Positions 7,513-15,945 are shown, counted from the stretch's first letter. The stretch is 39,556 nucleotides of DNA from Oxalobacteraceae bacterium (GCA_947466695.1 CANIFC010000005.1:1-39556), one strand, 5' to 3'. The notes: generated from the sequence alone by a model not told the origin. Numbers and translations are program-made.

Positions 7513-9933
7513 ATGGTGGACGACAAGCGTAGCGTAACCGAACGGCTGACCCTGCAGATAAAACATGGATGGCGCACGGCATCGACTGTGACGCTTGCCT
7601 TCTGCTCGGCCCGGCGGACCCAGCTGATGGGCCGCCCTCCCTTGCAGCGTTTTATGCTGGCGACCCTGTGGAGCGGCGCAGTGTTGCTCGGTTTGCTGCT
7701 GGCTTATGTACTGATACTCATCCCGCTCACGCCCGGCATCCGCGATCTCAGGCAGGTGCGTGCCGCGCAGGCGACCGTCCTGCTCTCGGCCGACGGCAGG
7801 CAACTGGCCAGCTTCGAGCAGGGTATGCCGGAGCGTGTCAAGCTCAGCGACATTTCCCCACACGTCGTCAATGCACTGATCGCGACCGAAGACCATCGTT
7901 TTTACGACCATCACGGAATCGATTTCAGGCGTACCATCGCCGCCATCTTCTACAGTCTCAAGGGTGACGCGCAAGGCGGCTCGACCATTACCCAGCAGCT
8001 TGCGCGTAATATGTTTCCGGAAGAAATCGGGCGCTCGCGCAACCTCAGCCGCAAGCTCAAGGAAGTCATCACCGCACTCAAGATCGAGAGCACCTACAGC
8101 AAGACCGAGATCCTTGAAGCCTATCTCAATACCGTGCCTTTCCTCTACAACAGTTTTGGTATCGAGATGGCGGCGCATACCTATTTCAGCAAACCGGCCG
8201 ACAAGCTCGATATCCTTGAAAGCGCCACACTCGTTGGCATGCTCAAGGGTACCAGCTACTACAATCCGGTGAACAATCCGGAACGCTCATTGCAGCGCCG
8301 TAATGTGGTGCTCGGACAGATGCTCAAGCATGGCCTGATTGACGAGCGACGTTTTCAGGCACTGCGCAAACGCCGCCTGCGCCTGCACTTCGAGCGTCCG
8401 GCCGAACGCAGCTCCAGCACCAACGCCAGCGATGCGCACTTCACCGCCTATGTGCGCAAGTGGCTGATCGACTGGGCCGATGCTAACGATTACAACCTGC
8501 AACTCGATGGCCTGGTGGTCCACACGACGCTGGACTTTTCACTGCAACAGGCAGCGCTGCGCGCAGTCGAGCGCCAGGGCAATGCATTGCAGACGATTGC
8601 CGACGTCGAATGGGGCCAGTCTGGTCTCTCCACCTCGACCTCAACCGGCACGTACGCCGGCCTGCGCCAGTCGGTCGTACCGTTTAATTTTTTCTGGCAG
8701 TCGCGGCGGGCGCTGGCAGACGCCTTTGTACGCGAGTCACCCGACTACCGCAAGGCCGTTGCCAATGGCGAAACCGGCGCCACCGCCTTCAAGCGACTAC
8801 GGGCAGACCGCCAGTTCATCGCCCAGCTATACCGGAGCAAGTCGCGTCTGGAAAGCGGCTTTGTGGCAATGGACCCGGAGAGTGGAGAAATCAAGGCCTG
8901 GGTCGGCAGCCGCGATTTTCAGCGCGAACAATTTGACCATGTCGTACAGGCTGCGCGTCAGCCCGGCTCCACCTTCAAGCCCTTCGTCTATGGCGCCGCA
9001 CTGGAAAAAGGCCTGTTGCCGGAACGGCCTTACCGCGATGTCGTGCTCGATATCAAGGCTGCCGACGGCAGCGTCTGGCGTCCGACCGACATGAGCGGCT
9101 CCAGCGGCAAGGAGATGACGCTGGCCGATGGCCTGGTCTACTCGAAGAACACGATTACCGCTCAGGTGATGCAAGATACCGGCCTGCCACGCATCGCGAC
9201 GCTGGCGCGCGACCTTGGTATCCGGCAAAGTAAACTGGCACAAGTTCCCTCACTGGCGCTTGGCACCAGCCCGGTGACCTTGCTTGAGATGGTCAATGCC
9301 TATGCCAGCATCGCCGCCAGCGGGCAATACCGCAAGCCGGTGTTCATCACGCGCATCACCGACCGCGAGGGCAAGACCATCGCGCAATTTGGTATTGAAA
9401 AAGGAAAACGCGTCATGTCGGAAAGTTCTGCTGTGGCGCTGATCGACATGATGCGCGGCGTCATCAGCCGCGGCACCGGTACCGGCATCCGCTCCCGCTT
9501 CGGCATCAATGGCGACCTCGCCGGCAAGACCGGCACCACCCAAAATAATGCCGACGGCTGGTTCATCCTCATGCATCCCAATCTGGTGGCCGGCGCGTGG
9601 GTCGGCTTCAACGATAGCCGGGTCACCATGCGCAGCAATTACTGGGGTCAGGGTGGCCACAACGCCGTCCTGCTGGTGGGAGATTTTTTCAGGACGGCGA
9701 TCGACAACGGCAAGGTCGACGCTAGCGCATTATTCCCGGGTGGCCGTCGCCCTGCACCGGCAAGACCGGTAAAAGAGCCGGAAGAAGTGATGGACGGCAC
9801 CAGCGACCTGCGCCAGGAAGGCGCCCCGCCACCGCCAGAGCCGATGCCCTGGCCAGACCCGGTAATGACACCAAACGATGAGCCGCCCGTCGAACAACCG
9901 CGCGTCTATCTGGCTGAACCGGCAGGGAACTGA
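7513..9933 (+). CDS. Class A penicillin-binding protein (bifunctional transglycosylase/transpeptidase)
   Basis: 806 aa from the ATG at 7513, where coding character begins; the frame is open from 7312. After a cytoplasmic N-terminus and a single membrane anchor (about 48-72), the GT51 glycosyltransferase domain shows EDHRFYDHHGID (catalytic Glu about 126), QGGSTITQQLARN and RKLKEVITALKIE. The transpeptidase domain has the acyl-Ser tetrad STFK (Ser about 486), SKN (Ser about 544) and KTGT (Lys about 672). The tail of about 60 residues is rich in Pro and Glu. This is a complete PBP1-type enzyme that polymerises and cross-links peptidoglycan in the periplasm. A name such as mrcA is not justified, since genomes of this group carry several class A PBPs. 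It is monocistronic and ends before a bidirectional terminator. Confidence 0.92.
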   Translation: MVDDKRSVTERLTLQIKHGWRTASTVTLAFCSARRTQLMGRPPLQRFMLATLWSGAVLLGLLLAYVLILIPLTPGIRDLRQVRAAQATVLLSADGRQLASFEQGMPERVKLSDISPHVVNALIATEDHRFYDHHGIDFRRTIAAIFYSLKGDAQGGSTITQQLARNMFPEEIGRSRNLSRKLKEVITALKIESTYSKTEILEAYLNTVPFLYNSFGIEMAAHTYFSKPADKLDILESATLVGMLKGTSYYNPVNNPERSLQRRNVVLGQMLKHGLIDERRFQALRKRRLRLHFERPAERSSSTNASDAHFTAYVRKWLIDWADANDYNLQLDGLVVHTTLDFSLQQAALRAVERQGNALQTIADVEWGQSGLSTSTSTGTYAGLRQSVVPFNFFWQSRRALADAFVRESPDYRKAVANGETGATAFKRLRADRQFIAQLYRSKSRLESGFVAMDPESGEIKAWVGSRDFQREQFDHVVQAARQPGSTFKPFVYGAALEKGLLPERPYRDVVLDIKAADGSVWRPTDMSGSSGKEMTLADGLVYSKNTITAQVMQDTGLPRIATLARDLGIRQSKLAQVPSLALGTSPVTLLEMVNAYASIAASGQYRKPVFITRITDREGKTIAQFGIEKGKRVMSESSAVALIDMMRGVISRGTGTGIRSRFGINGDLAGKTGTTQNNADGWFILMHPNLVAGAWVGFNDSRVTMRSNYWGQGGHNAVLLVGDFFRTAIDNGKVDASALFPGGRRPAPARPVKEPEEVMDGTSDLRQEGAPPPPEPMPWPDPVMTPNDEPPVEQPRVYLAEPAGN

Positions 9934-9961
9934 GCAGATTGTGGCCGAAAGTGAGCGTAAT

Positions 9962-9991
9962 ACAAACTCCGACAAACTCCGACAAACTCCG
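9962..9991. repeat. Three perfect copies of a 10-bp tandem repeat
   Basis: ACAAACTCCG occurs three times head to tail, 29 nt after the stop of the penicillin-binding protein gene and before its terminator, so it is transcribed as part of the 3' untranslated region. Confidence 0.92.
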
Positions 9992-10029
9992 GCTGACAGA
10001 CGCCAGGTCCACATAGAAAACGTCGACAT

Positions 10030-10065
10030 AAAAAAACTCAGCCGGAGCAGCAGGCTGAGTTTTTT
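10030..10065. terminator. Bidirectional rho-independent terminator
   Basis: Stem CTCAGCC/GGCTGAG with a 9-nt loop, flanked by seven A and six T. It separates the convergent penicillin-binding protein gene (plus) and the PEP-CTERM gene (minus) and can serve both. Confidence 0.88.
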
Positions 10066-10092
10066 GCTGCCTCAACAGAGGCAAAATGCGGA

Positions 10093-10752
10093 TCAGGACT
10101 GGCGACGGCGTAATGCAGCAATCGCAAACAAACCCAAGCCCAACATCGCCAGCGATGCGGGCTCTGGTACCACTTCATAATCAACAGTGGCAATAATATT
10201 TGAATAAGTACTAACATCCAGAGCAACGTTACTGGAACTGTCTAGTGATGTCGAACCAATAGAATTGGCAAAAACAGAGAAGTTACCTGCGCCAGCAGAA
10301 GTAAATTTACTGAAGTCTGCAAAATTGGCAACGGTAGCGGTCGTTTTCGACAGCGTTTGGGAAATCATGTAAGTCTGTCCTTGCATTAAAGTGATGGTCT
10401 CATTTTTCATAGCTGTAGCAGTTCCCAACAAGGTCCCAGTATTATTAGTACCGAAATAAAGATTGCTAGCTGCTGACAAACTCATAATGGGATTTATTGT
10501 GTTGGATTCACTTTTATTTTTAAGAGTACCGTTAGCCAGCACATTCGTGATGATGGTCCAGGTAATTGAATTAATGCGCTCACCAACCTTGAGTGCTGTC
10601 ATATCAAAAGTGTTGAAAACAAAAGTAGTCACCCAATTGGTTGGTACTGGAGTAGGAACACCATACTGATGGGTCTCAGTACTCACATAAGCGTGGGCAG
10701 AACCGGCACACATTGCCGCTGTGATTGCGAATGCAGAAAGAATTTTTTTCAT
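10093..10752 (-). CDS. PEP-CTERM sorting domain protein
   Basis: 219 aa. A signal peptide (residues 1-21, cleavage after AHA) is followed by a Thr/Ser/Asn-rich beta-type domain without recognised catalytic motifs. The last 25 residues are a textbook PEP-CTERM signal: VPEPASLAMLGLG, a hydrophobic stretch and RRRQS. Such proteins are processed by exosortase (EpsH/XrtA) and exported in strains that make exopolysaccharide and flocs or biofilms. No exosortase gene lies in this window. The gene stands alone, with an AT-rich upstream region that contains a sigma-54-like element. The function of the mature domain is unknown. Confidence 0.9.
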   Translation of the reverse strand: MKKILSAFAITAAMCAGSAHAYVSTETHQYGVPTPVPTNWVTTFVFNTFDMTALKVGERINSITWTIITNVLANGTLKNKSESNTINPIMSLSAASNLYFGTNNTGTLLGTATAMKNETITLMQGQTYMISQTLSKTTATVANFADFSKFTSAGAGNFSVFANSIGSTSLDSSSNVALDVSTYSNIIATVDYEVVPEPASLAMLGLGLFAIAALRRRQS

Positions 10753-10886
10753 AATAATGTCTTTTAAAATAATAATTAAAAAAATTAATGTATGCGCCTT
10801 TTACCACCAAATTGACTCTGGCGCAAATACCTGCGAAATAATATTATATTAATATTAATACATTAAACTGAAGTAGTGTCTATCTA

Positions 10887-10905
10887 TAAGCACTATTTAT
10901 GCCAA
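10887..10905 (-). promoter_or_regulatory. Possible sigma-54 (RpoN) promoter of the PEP-CTERM gene
   Basis: On the minus strand the sequence TTGGCATAAATAGTGCTTA has GG and GC separated by exactly 10 nt, as in the -24/-12 elements (consensus TGGCAC-N5-TTGC), with TTGGCA and TGCT both matching well. Transcription would start near 10878, giving a 5' leader of about 125 nt. From memory, PEP-CTERM genes in Zoogloea were reported to depend on RpoN, which makes the match more meaningful. Sequence alone does not prove it. Confidence 0.4.
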
Positions 10906-11228
10906 TTATTTAATATGTTTAAAAACAGAGACTTACCTATTTTTATTATCATATTTACCATATTAATGTAAAATTTTTCGACAATGCCTTACCTCCCGGA
11001 TATAAAAAATCCTGCGTGTAAATGACATAAAAAAATGATTTCTTCCCACTTGTAATTGTGCAACTTTTTCTTCTTGAAACATAAGTGCTGCCCTCTGGCA
11101 ATCCATTCATTGGTCGAAGTAATGGATTGCGCACCCATTTGAATTGCTTGATTTTTTATTACAATCAGAAAAGTTGTTATAGAATCAGCCCGCGTACCAA
11201 ACCCCGCTCTCAATGTAAAGGAAATGCA
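10906..11228. other. AT-rich divergent promoter region between the PEP-CTERM and PLD genes
   Basis: The left part is AT-rich; the right part contains a perfect 10-bp inverted repeat (11098-11130) and AAAGGAAA as the ribosome site of the PLD gene at 11217-11224. The PLD frame is open back to 11085, but no good start lies before 11229. No RNA gene was recognised. Confidence 0.5.
11098..11130. repeat. Perfect 10-bp inverted repeat upstream of the PLD lipoprotein gene
   Basis: GCAATCCATT and AATGGATTGC are separated by 13 nt, about 100 nt upstream of the start codon. Arm spacing of about two helical turns fits a dimeric regulator; an RNA hairpin in the leader is the alternative. There is no T run, so it is not a terminator. 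Confidence 0.55.
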
Positions 11229-12608
11229 ATGAACGTCCCCAGTTGGCCGACGTGGCTGCCGCCGCTCTTGCTCTGCCTGATGCTCGGGGCCTGCGCGCCG
11301 CTACCTACCGTCAATAGCGCGCAGCTGCTACCCAATGCCAGCCCGACCGTGAATGGCCCGCGTGGCACGATTCCGGAGAACCGGGCGCGAGCTTTGCTGG
11401 CCAAACGCTGGCCCAAGTCAACGATCAACCTGAAAGCACAAGCCGCATTGGAAGAAGCTGCCACCGGTGTACCGCTGATTGCCGGTAATAAGGTCTCGCT
11501 GCTCTTTGACGGACCGCAAACGCTGACGGCAATGATCGAGGCGATCGACAATGCCAAAGACCACATCAACCTGGAAACCTATATTTTTGATCAGGATGAG
11601 CTCGGTCTCAAATTTGCCGATAGCCTGATCGAAAAGCGCAAACAGGGCATCGACGTCAATATCTTGTATGACAGCGTGGGCACCATCGGTACCCCGAAGG
11701 CTTTTTTTGAGCGCATGCGCGAAGCCGGTATCCGTCTGGTCGAGTTCAATCCTATCAATCCGGCCACCCGTGCCGGCAAATGGGAGCCCAATAACCGCGA
11801 CCACCGCAAGATCATGATCGTCGATGGCAAGCTGGCGTTCACCGGCGGCGTCAATATCAGCGCCACTTACTCCAACAGCTCACTGTTTCGCTCCAAAACA
11901 CGTCCTGTCAGTAACGACAAGGTAGGCTGGCGCGATACCCATGTGAAGATTGAAGGTCCGGCTGTCGCCGCGCTGCAGTGGGTCTTCATCCAGGGCTGGG
12001 TCAGCCAGGATGCCGGAGACCTGCCGGAGCGCGCCTATTTTCCGCCGCTCAGGCCTATGGGCGACAAGATCGTGCGGGTCCTGGCCAGTGAACCAGGTGG
12101 CGAATACCAGATCTACAAGGCCTACGTGCTGGCGATCCAGGAAGCAAAAACATCGATCCACATCACCTCGGCTTACTTCGTGCCCGATGAGCAGATTGTC
12201 GACGCCCTGACCGGTGCAGCCGGGCGCGGGCTTGATGTGAAAATCATCTTGCCTGGCGTATCCGACAGTGGCCTGGTGTTCCATGCGGGCCATTCCTTCT
12301 TTGACCGCTTGCTTGACGGTGGCGTAAAGATTCACCAGTTGCAGGTGGCGGTGCTTCATGCCAAGACTGCGGTGATCGATGGCAACTGGTCGACGGTCGG
12401 CTCGACCAATATAGACATGCGCAGCTTCATGCACAACAGCGAACTCAATGTCGTCGTCGTGGGCGATTCGTTCGGCGCTGAAATGGAGTCGGCCTTCAAG
12501 GAAGACTTGAGCGGCTCGGTTGAGGTCACACCCGAACAATGGGCTAACCGTCCCGTCGCTGACCGTGTCAAGGAATGGACGGCACGAATCCTGGGATATT
12601 GGCTGTAA
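11229..12608 (+). CDS. Phospholipase D / cardiolipin synthase-like lipoprotein
   Basis: 459 aa. The N-terminus ends in LMLGAC (lipidated Cys 22), so the protein is a lipoprotein facing the periplasm. Two HKD motifs are intact: HRKIMIVD (His 192) followed by GGVN, and HAKTAVID (His 377) followed by GSTN and MRSF.HNSE. The two motifs form one phosphatidyltransferase active site with a phosphohistidine intermediate. Overall layout resembles ClsA/ClsC cardiolipin synthases, except that membrane helices are replaced by the lipobox. It may make cardiolipin or remodel phospholipids. AAAGGAAA precedes the ATG at 11229. Its 3' end overlaps the convergent metallophosphoesterase gene by 41 bp; the opposing genes include a PAP2 phosphatase and a lipid kinase. 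Confidence 0.85.
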   Translation: MNVPSWPTWLPPLLLCLMLGACAPLPTVNSAQLLPNASPTVNGPRGTIPENRARALLAKRWPKSTINLKAQAALEEAATGVPLIAGNKVSLLFDGPQTLTAMIEAIDNAKDHINLETYIFDQDELGLKFADSLIEKRKQGIDVNILYDSVGTIGTPKAFFERMREAGIRLVEFNPINPATRAGKWEPNNRDHRKIMIVDGKLAFTGGVNISATYSNSSLFRSKTRPVSNDKVGWRDTHVKIEGPAVAALQWVFIQGWVSQDAGDLPERAYFPPLRPMGDKIVRVLASEPGGEYQIYKAYVLAIQEAKTSIHITSAYFVPDEQIVDALTGAAGRGLDVKIILPGVSDSGLVFHAGHSFFDRLLDGGVKIHQLQVAVLHAKTAVIDGNWSTVGSTNIDMRSFMHNSELNVVVVGDSFGAEMESAFKEDLSGSVEVTPEQWANRPVADRVKEWTARILGYWL

Positions 12609-13413
12609 CACTGGTCCAGATCGCGGCGTGGCGGTCGAAGGTTTCACTGCCAGCTGGCTGGAATGAGGCGCTGGCGCTCTCCCAGCCATAGCGCTGGACC
12701 GCAATGCGCCCGGGCTCTACGCGGATCACGTTAAACGAATTGGTCTCGCCACGCCCGCGGGTTGAGGTGGCAGTACCGGCCTGCACCACCAGCGCCGCGT
12801 AGCCGGCTGTCTTGTAGCGTCCGGAGCTACTGGTGGCATAGCTGGAATGATAATGCCCTGCCAGCAGCAAATCGACACCGCATTCGGCAAACATCGCCAT
12901 CGCCAGCGGGGCCCGGTCAACCAGGCGCCTTTCGTGAAAATGCTCGGGTAAGTCAAACGGATGGTGCGTCACGATGATCTTGGTGCGCTCGGTACCGAGG
13001 TCAGACAAGCGGCTGCGCAAGCGGGCGATCTGCTCGCGGTTGATACGACCATCCTTGAATGTCAGCGAACGCACGGTATTGATCCCGAGTACGGCGATTT
13101 CATCATCGGCAAAGACCGGTTCGAGTTCAGGTGTCACGAATTTGCGGTACTTGCCAAGTGGCAGGACGAAGCGGCTGAACAAGTTGTGCAGAGAAATATC
13201 ATGGTTGCCCGGCACCACCAGCTGCGGCTGCGGCAAGCGGTCGAGAAAGGCGCGCGCCGCCTTGAACTGTCCGCTCGTGGCGCGCTGGGTCAGGTCGCCC
13301 GAGACTACCACCAGATCGGGCGCAAGTTGTAGAACCTGCTCGATCAGCGGCGCGATCAGGGTCTGGTCGATGCGGCCGAAGTGAAGATCAGACAAATGGA
13401 TGATGGTACGCAT
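12568..13413 (-). CDS. Calcineurin-like metallophosphoesterase
   Basis: 281 aa. All metal-binding blocks of the calcineurin-like fold are present in order: LSDLHFG (Asp 9, His 11), VVVSGDLTQRA (Asp 40), VVPGNHD (Asn 70, His 71), VTHHPFD and LAGHYHSSYA. There is no signal peptide, so it acts in the cytoplasm. The closest general type is the CpdA/class III phosphodiesterase group, but the substrate (cyclic nucleotide, phosphodiester or a lipid-derived product) cannot be assigned. The start lies 2 nt after the stop of the lipid kinase gene, so it is the last gene of a PAP2-kinase-esterase operon. The last 41 bp are shared with the convergent PLD gene. Confidence 0.85.
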   Translation of the reverse strand: MRTIIHLSDLHFGRIDQTLIAPLIEQVLQLAPDLVVVSGDLTQRATSGQFKAARAFLDRLPQPQLVVPGNHDISLHNLFSRFVLPLGKYRKFVTPELEPVFADDEIAVLGINTVRSLTFKDGRINREQIARLRSRLSDLGTERTKIIVTHHPFDLPEHFHERRLVDRAPLAMAMFAECGVDLLLAGHYHSSYATSSSGRYKTAGYAALVVQAGTATSTRGRGETNSFNVIRVEPGRIAVQRYGWESASASFQPAGSETFDRHAAIWTSVTANIPGFVPSIP

Positions 13414-13415
13414 GG

Positions 13416-14408
13416 CTATCCTTTCAAGACCACATCAGCCAGGGCCGATGGATTGCCTGCGCTATTGGCTGCGACAGGAACGATGACGGTGAGTGCCGCC
13501 GGGCGAATCCGGTAACGCAAGGGTGTGGTCATGATGGTGACTTCGCCGTCGGTGGCCACACGCAGGCGCTTGTGACGCGTCTCGACCTGGAGCTCCGGCG
13601 CCAGCAGCACATCGAAATCCTTCGCTTGCGCCAGCCTTCCGGTCAGGGCATGCAAGGCCAGGCGTAACAGGCCAAGCCGGCCGGGCCGCTGCGCCACGTA
13701 CAGGCTCAGGGTACCGCCGTCAAGCCGCGTGCGCTCACCGATATTAAAACCCTGCATCGTATATTCATTATTGCCGATAAAAACGAAGGGCGTACGCCGG
13801 GCATGCCGTCCGGTATTCAGGTGCAGGCGGACACTAAGAAAGGGATAACGGTGCAGTGCCGCCAGCACCGCCCAGCCAAAGGCCAGCCATTTACCGCGCC
13901 CCAGCCGGCGCTGTTGCTTCTCGCGGTCACGCACAATATCGGGATACAGCCCCAGACTTGAATTATTGAGAAAAATTTTTGCATTGACCTCGCCGACATC
14001 GATCTGACGATGCACACCGAGCGCGAGGTTGGCGATTGCCTCATCGAGTTGCAATGGAATGCGTAAATCTTTGGCAAAGTGATTGAGCGTACCCAGCGGC
14101 AGCACGCCGAACACGGTCGTTGTGCCCACCAGAACCGAGGCGACGGCGTTGATAGTGCCGTCGCCACCGCCGGCGACCACGATTTTCACCCCATCGGCCA
14201 CAGCCTGCCGGGCCGCAGCAATCATTGCGCTACCGTCTTTGGCAAGCGTCACAACCGGCTCGAAGCCGTGAACCTGAAACCGGCTGCCAAATGACTGCAC
14301 CCATTGCGCATCGTAACCAGAGCCGGCGCTGGCGTTGATGATCACCACCAGCGGAATCAACAGTTGCTGCGCAGCCGGCAAGGAAGGCATTACATCATCC
14401 ATCAGCAT
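13416..14408 (-). CDS. Diacylglycerol kinase-family lipid kinase
   Basis: 330 aa from the ATG at 14408. PLVVIINASAGSG near the N-terminus and AGGGDGTINAVASVL (GGGDGT at 80-85) form the nucleotide site of the DAGK catalytic domain; GVLPLGTLNHFAKDLRIP is the following conserved block. The C-terminal beta-sandwich ends with EVTIMTTPLRYRIRP. Family members phosphorylate diacylglycerol, sphingosine or related lipids at the inner membrane (DgkB/YegS type). The frame is open to 14459, but GAGG lies before 14408 and this start overlaps the PAP2 stop by 7 nt, which fits coupling. PAP2 phosphatase next to a lipid kinase suggests opposing steps on phosphatidate and diacylglycerol. Confidence 0.85.
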   Translation of the reverse strand: MLMDDVMPSLPAAQQLLIPLVVIINASAGSGYDAQWVQSFGSRFQVHGFEPVVTLAKDGSAMIAAARQAVADGVKIVVAGGGDGTINAVASVLVGTTTVFGVLPLGTLNHFAKDLRIPLQLDEAIANLALGVHRQIDVGEVNAKIFLNNSSLGLYPDIVRDREKQQRRLGRGKWLAFGWAVLAALHRYPFLSVRLHLNTGRHARRTPFVFIGNNEYTMQGFNIGERTRLDGGTLSLYVAQRPGRLGLLRLALHALTGRLAQAKDFDVLLAPELQVETRHKRLRVATDGEVTIMTTPLRYRIRPAALTVIVPVAANSAGNPSALADVVLKG

Positions 14409-15136
14409 GGTACGGCCTCGGTGCGGTGGCGGCGCAAGGTCGAACTGGCGGTAATGCAAATCACCAGCCAGGTAGAACTTGCAGCGACCGCAGCAAGTAC
14501 ATCGCTCAGGAAGTGCACGCCCAGATACATCCGGCTAAAGCCCACCAGTACCACGGCAAGAACCGCGACCAGCACGATCATGGTTCTTGCGCTCCAGACC
14601 CGCGTGCTGCAAATCAGATACGCCGCCAGCGTACCGTAAAACAAGGTCGCTGCCGCCGTATGTCCGCTGGGAAAACTGTAGGTCGTCAATGTCAGGAGCG
14701 GATTATCAAACGCAGGGCGGGTGCGTTGAAAGGTGTACTTGAGCAACACGTTCAACAACATGCCACCAGGCAGGGCGACGGCCAGCGTCAGTAACCAGTA
14801 ATGCGCCTGTTTGCGATAAAAATACAGGCCCAGCAAACAGCCTGCCACGATCATGCCCAAGACGCTGTGCAGATGCGTCACGACCAGCATCACCTGAGTG
14901 ACGGCAACTGTCGCATGGGCATGTAGCCAGTTCGCGACCACCAGATCGAGGCGCGTGATGGCATCGGCCTCGACCACCTCTTCGGCGATGCTGCCAAACA
15001 GCCAGGCGGCGCACAGCATCAGTAGCACGCCCACGGTCAGATGCAGACCCAGCTTGCCTTCCGGCGACAGGCGCTCCGCGACAAATTTTTGCAGTGCAGG
15101 ATAAGGGGCTTGCTTCATCGGGTGGGTTCGTTCCAT
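14402..15136 (-). CDS. PAP2 family membrane phosphatase
   Basis: About 244 aa from the ATG at 15136; the next ATG at 15118 (MKQAPYP) is an equally possible start, as neither has a strong ribosome site. The protein has about six membrane segments and the three PAP2 blocks: KYTFQRTRPAFDN, YSFPSGHTAAATLF and SRMYLGVHFLSDVLA, the last with the nucleophilic His and the charge-relay Asp. Such enzymes dephosphorylate phosphatidate, undecaprenyl pyrophosphate or lipid A at the periplasmic face. It is the first gene of the operon with the lipid kinase and the metallophosphoesterase, which favours a phospholipid substrate. Confidence 0.87.
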   Translation of the reverse strand: MERTHPMKQAPYPALQKFVAERLSPEGKLGLHLTVGVLLMLCAAWLFGSIAEEVVEADAITRLDLVVANWLHAHATVAVTQVMLVVTHLHSVLGMIVAGCLLGLYFYRKQAHYWLLTLAVALPGGMLLNVLLKYTFQRTRPAFDNPLLTLTTYSFPSGHTAAATLFYGTLAAYLICSTRVWSARTMIVLVAVLAVVLVGFSRMYLGVHFLSDVLAAVAASSTWLVICITASSTLRRHRTEAVPC

Positions 15137-15230
15137 CAAAGGGTGTGCGGCATCTGTGCATGATGCGCAGATTTATAAATACAGCAGAATTATCCGGTGC
15201 TACAGGACAATGATTTCCATGCGCCTGACG

Positions 15231-15265
15231 ACTAACGACTAACGATTAACGATTAACGATTAACG
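15231..15265. repeat. Five copies of a 7-bp tandem repeat
   Basis: ACTAACG twice, then ATTAACG three times, followed by a degenerate continuation to about 15278 (ATCATTTAACGATT). It is about 100-140 nt upstream of the PAP2 start. A 7-bp unit gains or loses copies easily by slippage, so length may vary between strains. Confidence 0.9.
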
Positions 15266-15393
15266 ATCATTTAACGATTGCATGACGTTGACTGAAGGCG
15301 CAGGGAATCGCCCTGTTGCCCGCAATTTACCATGAACGCCGCAATGCTGGCGTTGCGGCCAGTTTTGACGATACCAGCCAAGAATCTCCCTGT

Positions 15394-15435
15394 GTTGGTT
15401 TGATCGCTGTGGTTTGATTTCTGTGGTTTAATTTC
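15394..15435. repeat. Three copies of a 14-bp imperfect tandem repeat
   Basis: Consensus TGTGGTTTGATTTC: the middle copy matches it exactly, the third has one change and the first several. It is in the same intergenic gap as the 7-bp repeat but unrelated in sequence. Confidence 0.85.
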
Positions 15436-15566
15436 TGCAGTCCCATTGTCACCAAAGCCTGATGGCCAACATTAAGCGCAGTGCCAGAAATAAAAAACCG
15501 GACTATGTGCCTCTGCCCGGTTCTTCCCCTGCTCCAGCCTATCGGCCGCACCACTGCGCGACCACA

Positions 15567-15923
15567 CTACTTGCCGGCGACCCCGGACACGTATTTTGCC
15601 AGCAGCTGGATTTGCGCTTCGCTCAGGCTGGTAAAGGCCGGCATCAAGCCAACACCGTTGCGCAAGGCCCGTTCCACCCTTGCCGCGTCCGGTCTTAACT
15701 CATCAAGCACCGGACCGACTTCACCACCAGCGCCAGCATGCTTTAAGGTGTGGCACAAGGCGCAGGCCGGTACGGCAGTCTGGCTGAATAACTTTTTCCC
15801 GGCCTCAAGATCACTCTGCGTCAGCGCTGGCTCCTGTGCCAGAGCAAGACCTGCCTGCAGCCCGGCCCCGGCGAGGGCGGCCACCAGCGCCAGTTTAAAC
15901 AACTTGCCGAACGGGATCGTCAT
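15567..15923 (-). CDS. sorB: Monohaem c-type cytochrome, SorB-like subunit of sulfite dehydrogenase
   Basis: 118 aa from the ATG at 15923. A Sec signal peptide (residues 1-30, cleavage near ALAQ) is followed by one haem-binding motif CALCH (Cys 54, Cys 57, His 58); Met 94 in GVGLMPAF is the likely sixth ligand. This is a small class I cytochrome c in the periplasm. It starts 22 nt after the stop of the sulfite oxidase-like gene. In Starkeya-type SorAB the molybdenum subunit passes electrons from sulfite to exactly such a cytochrome, so SorB is the natural assignment from context. The frame is open to 16007, but upstream starts would extend into the preceding gene without a signal peptide at the N-terminus. 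Confidence 0.8.
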   Translation of the reverse strand: MTIPFGKLFKLALVAALAGAGLQAGLALAQEPALTQSDLEAGKKLFSQTAVPACALCHTLKHAGAGGEVGPVLDELRPDAARVERALRNGVGLMPAFTSLSEAQIQLLAKYVSGVAGK

Positions 15924-15945
15924 ACGATGCTCATCATGTGACGCC

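Larger units (their letters stand above)
15137..15566. other. Intergenic gap with two unrelated tandem repeats
   Basis: About 430 nt between the PAP2 gene start and the 3' end of the SorB-like gene, both minus strand. It contains the 7-bp repeat at 15231-15265 and the 14-bp repeat at 15394-15435. The rest shows no gene, terminator or RNA that I recognise. The promoter of the PAP2 operon should lie in the first 100-150 nt. Confidence 0.6.

Noticed and set aside
11880-12704. 274-codon minus-strand frame across the PLD gene
   Set aside because: Opposite the two HKD motifs; it has a shadow-type composition. The only accepted overlap is the 41 bp with the metallophosphoesterase gene.
15231-15435. 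Possible CRISPR array
   Set aside because: The repeats are 7 and 14 bp, directly adjacent without unique spacers, and no cas genes are present.
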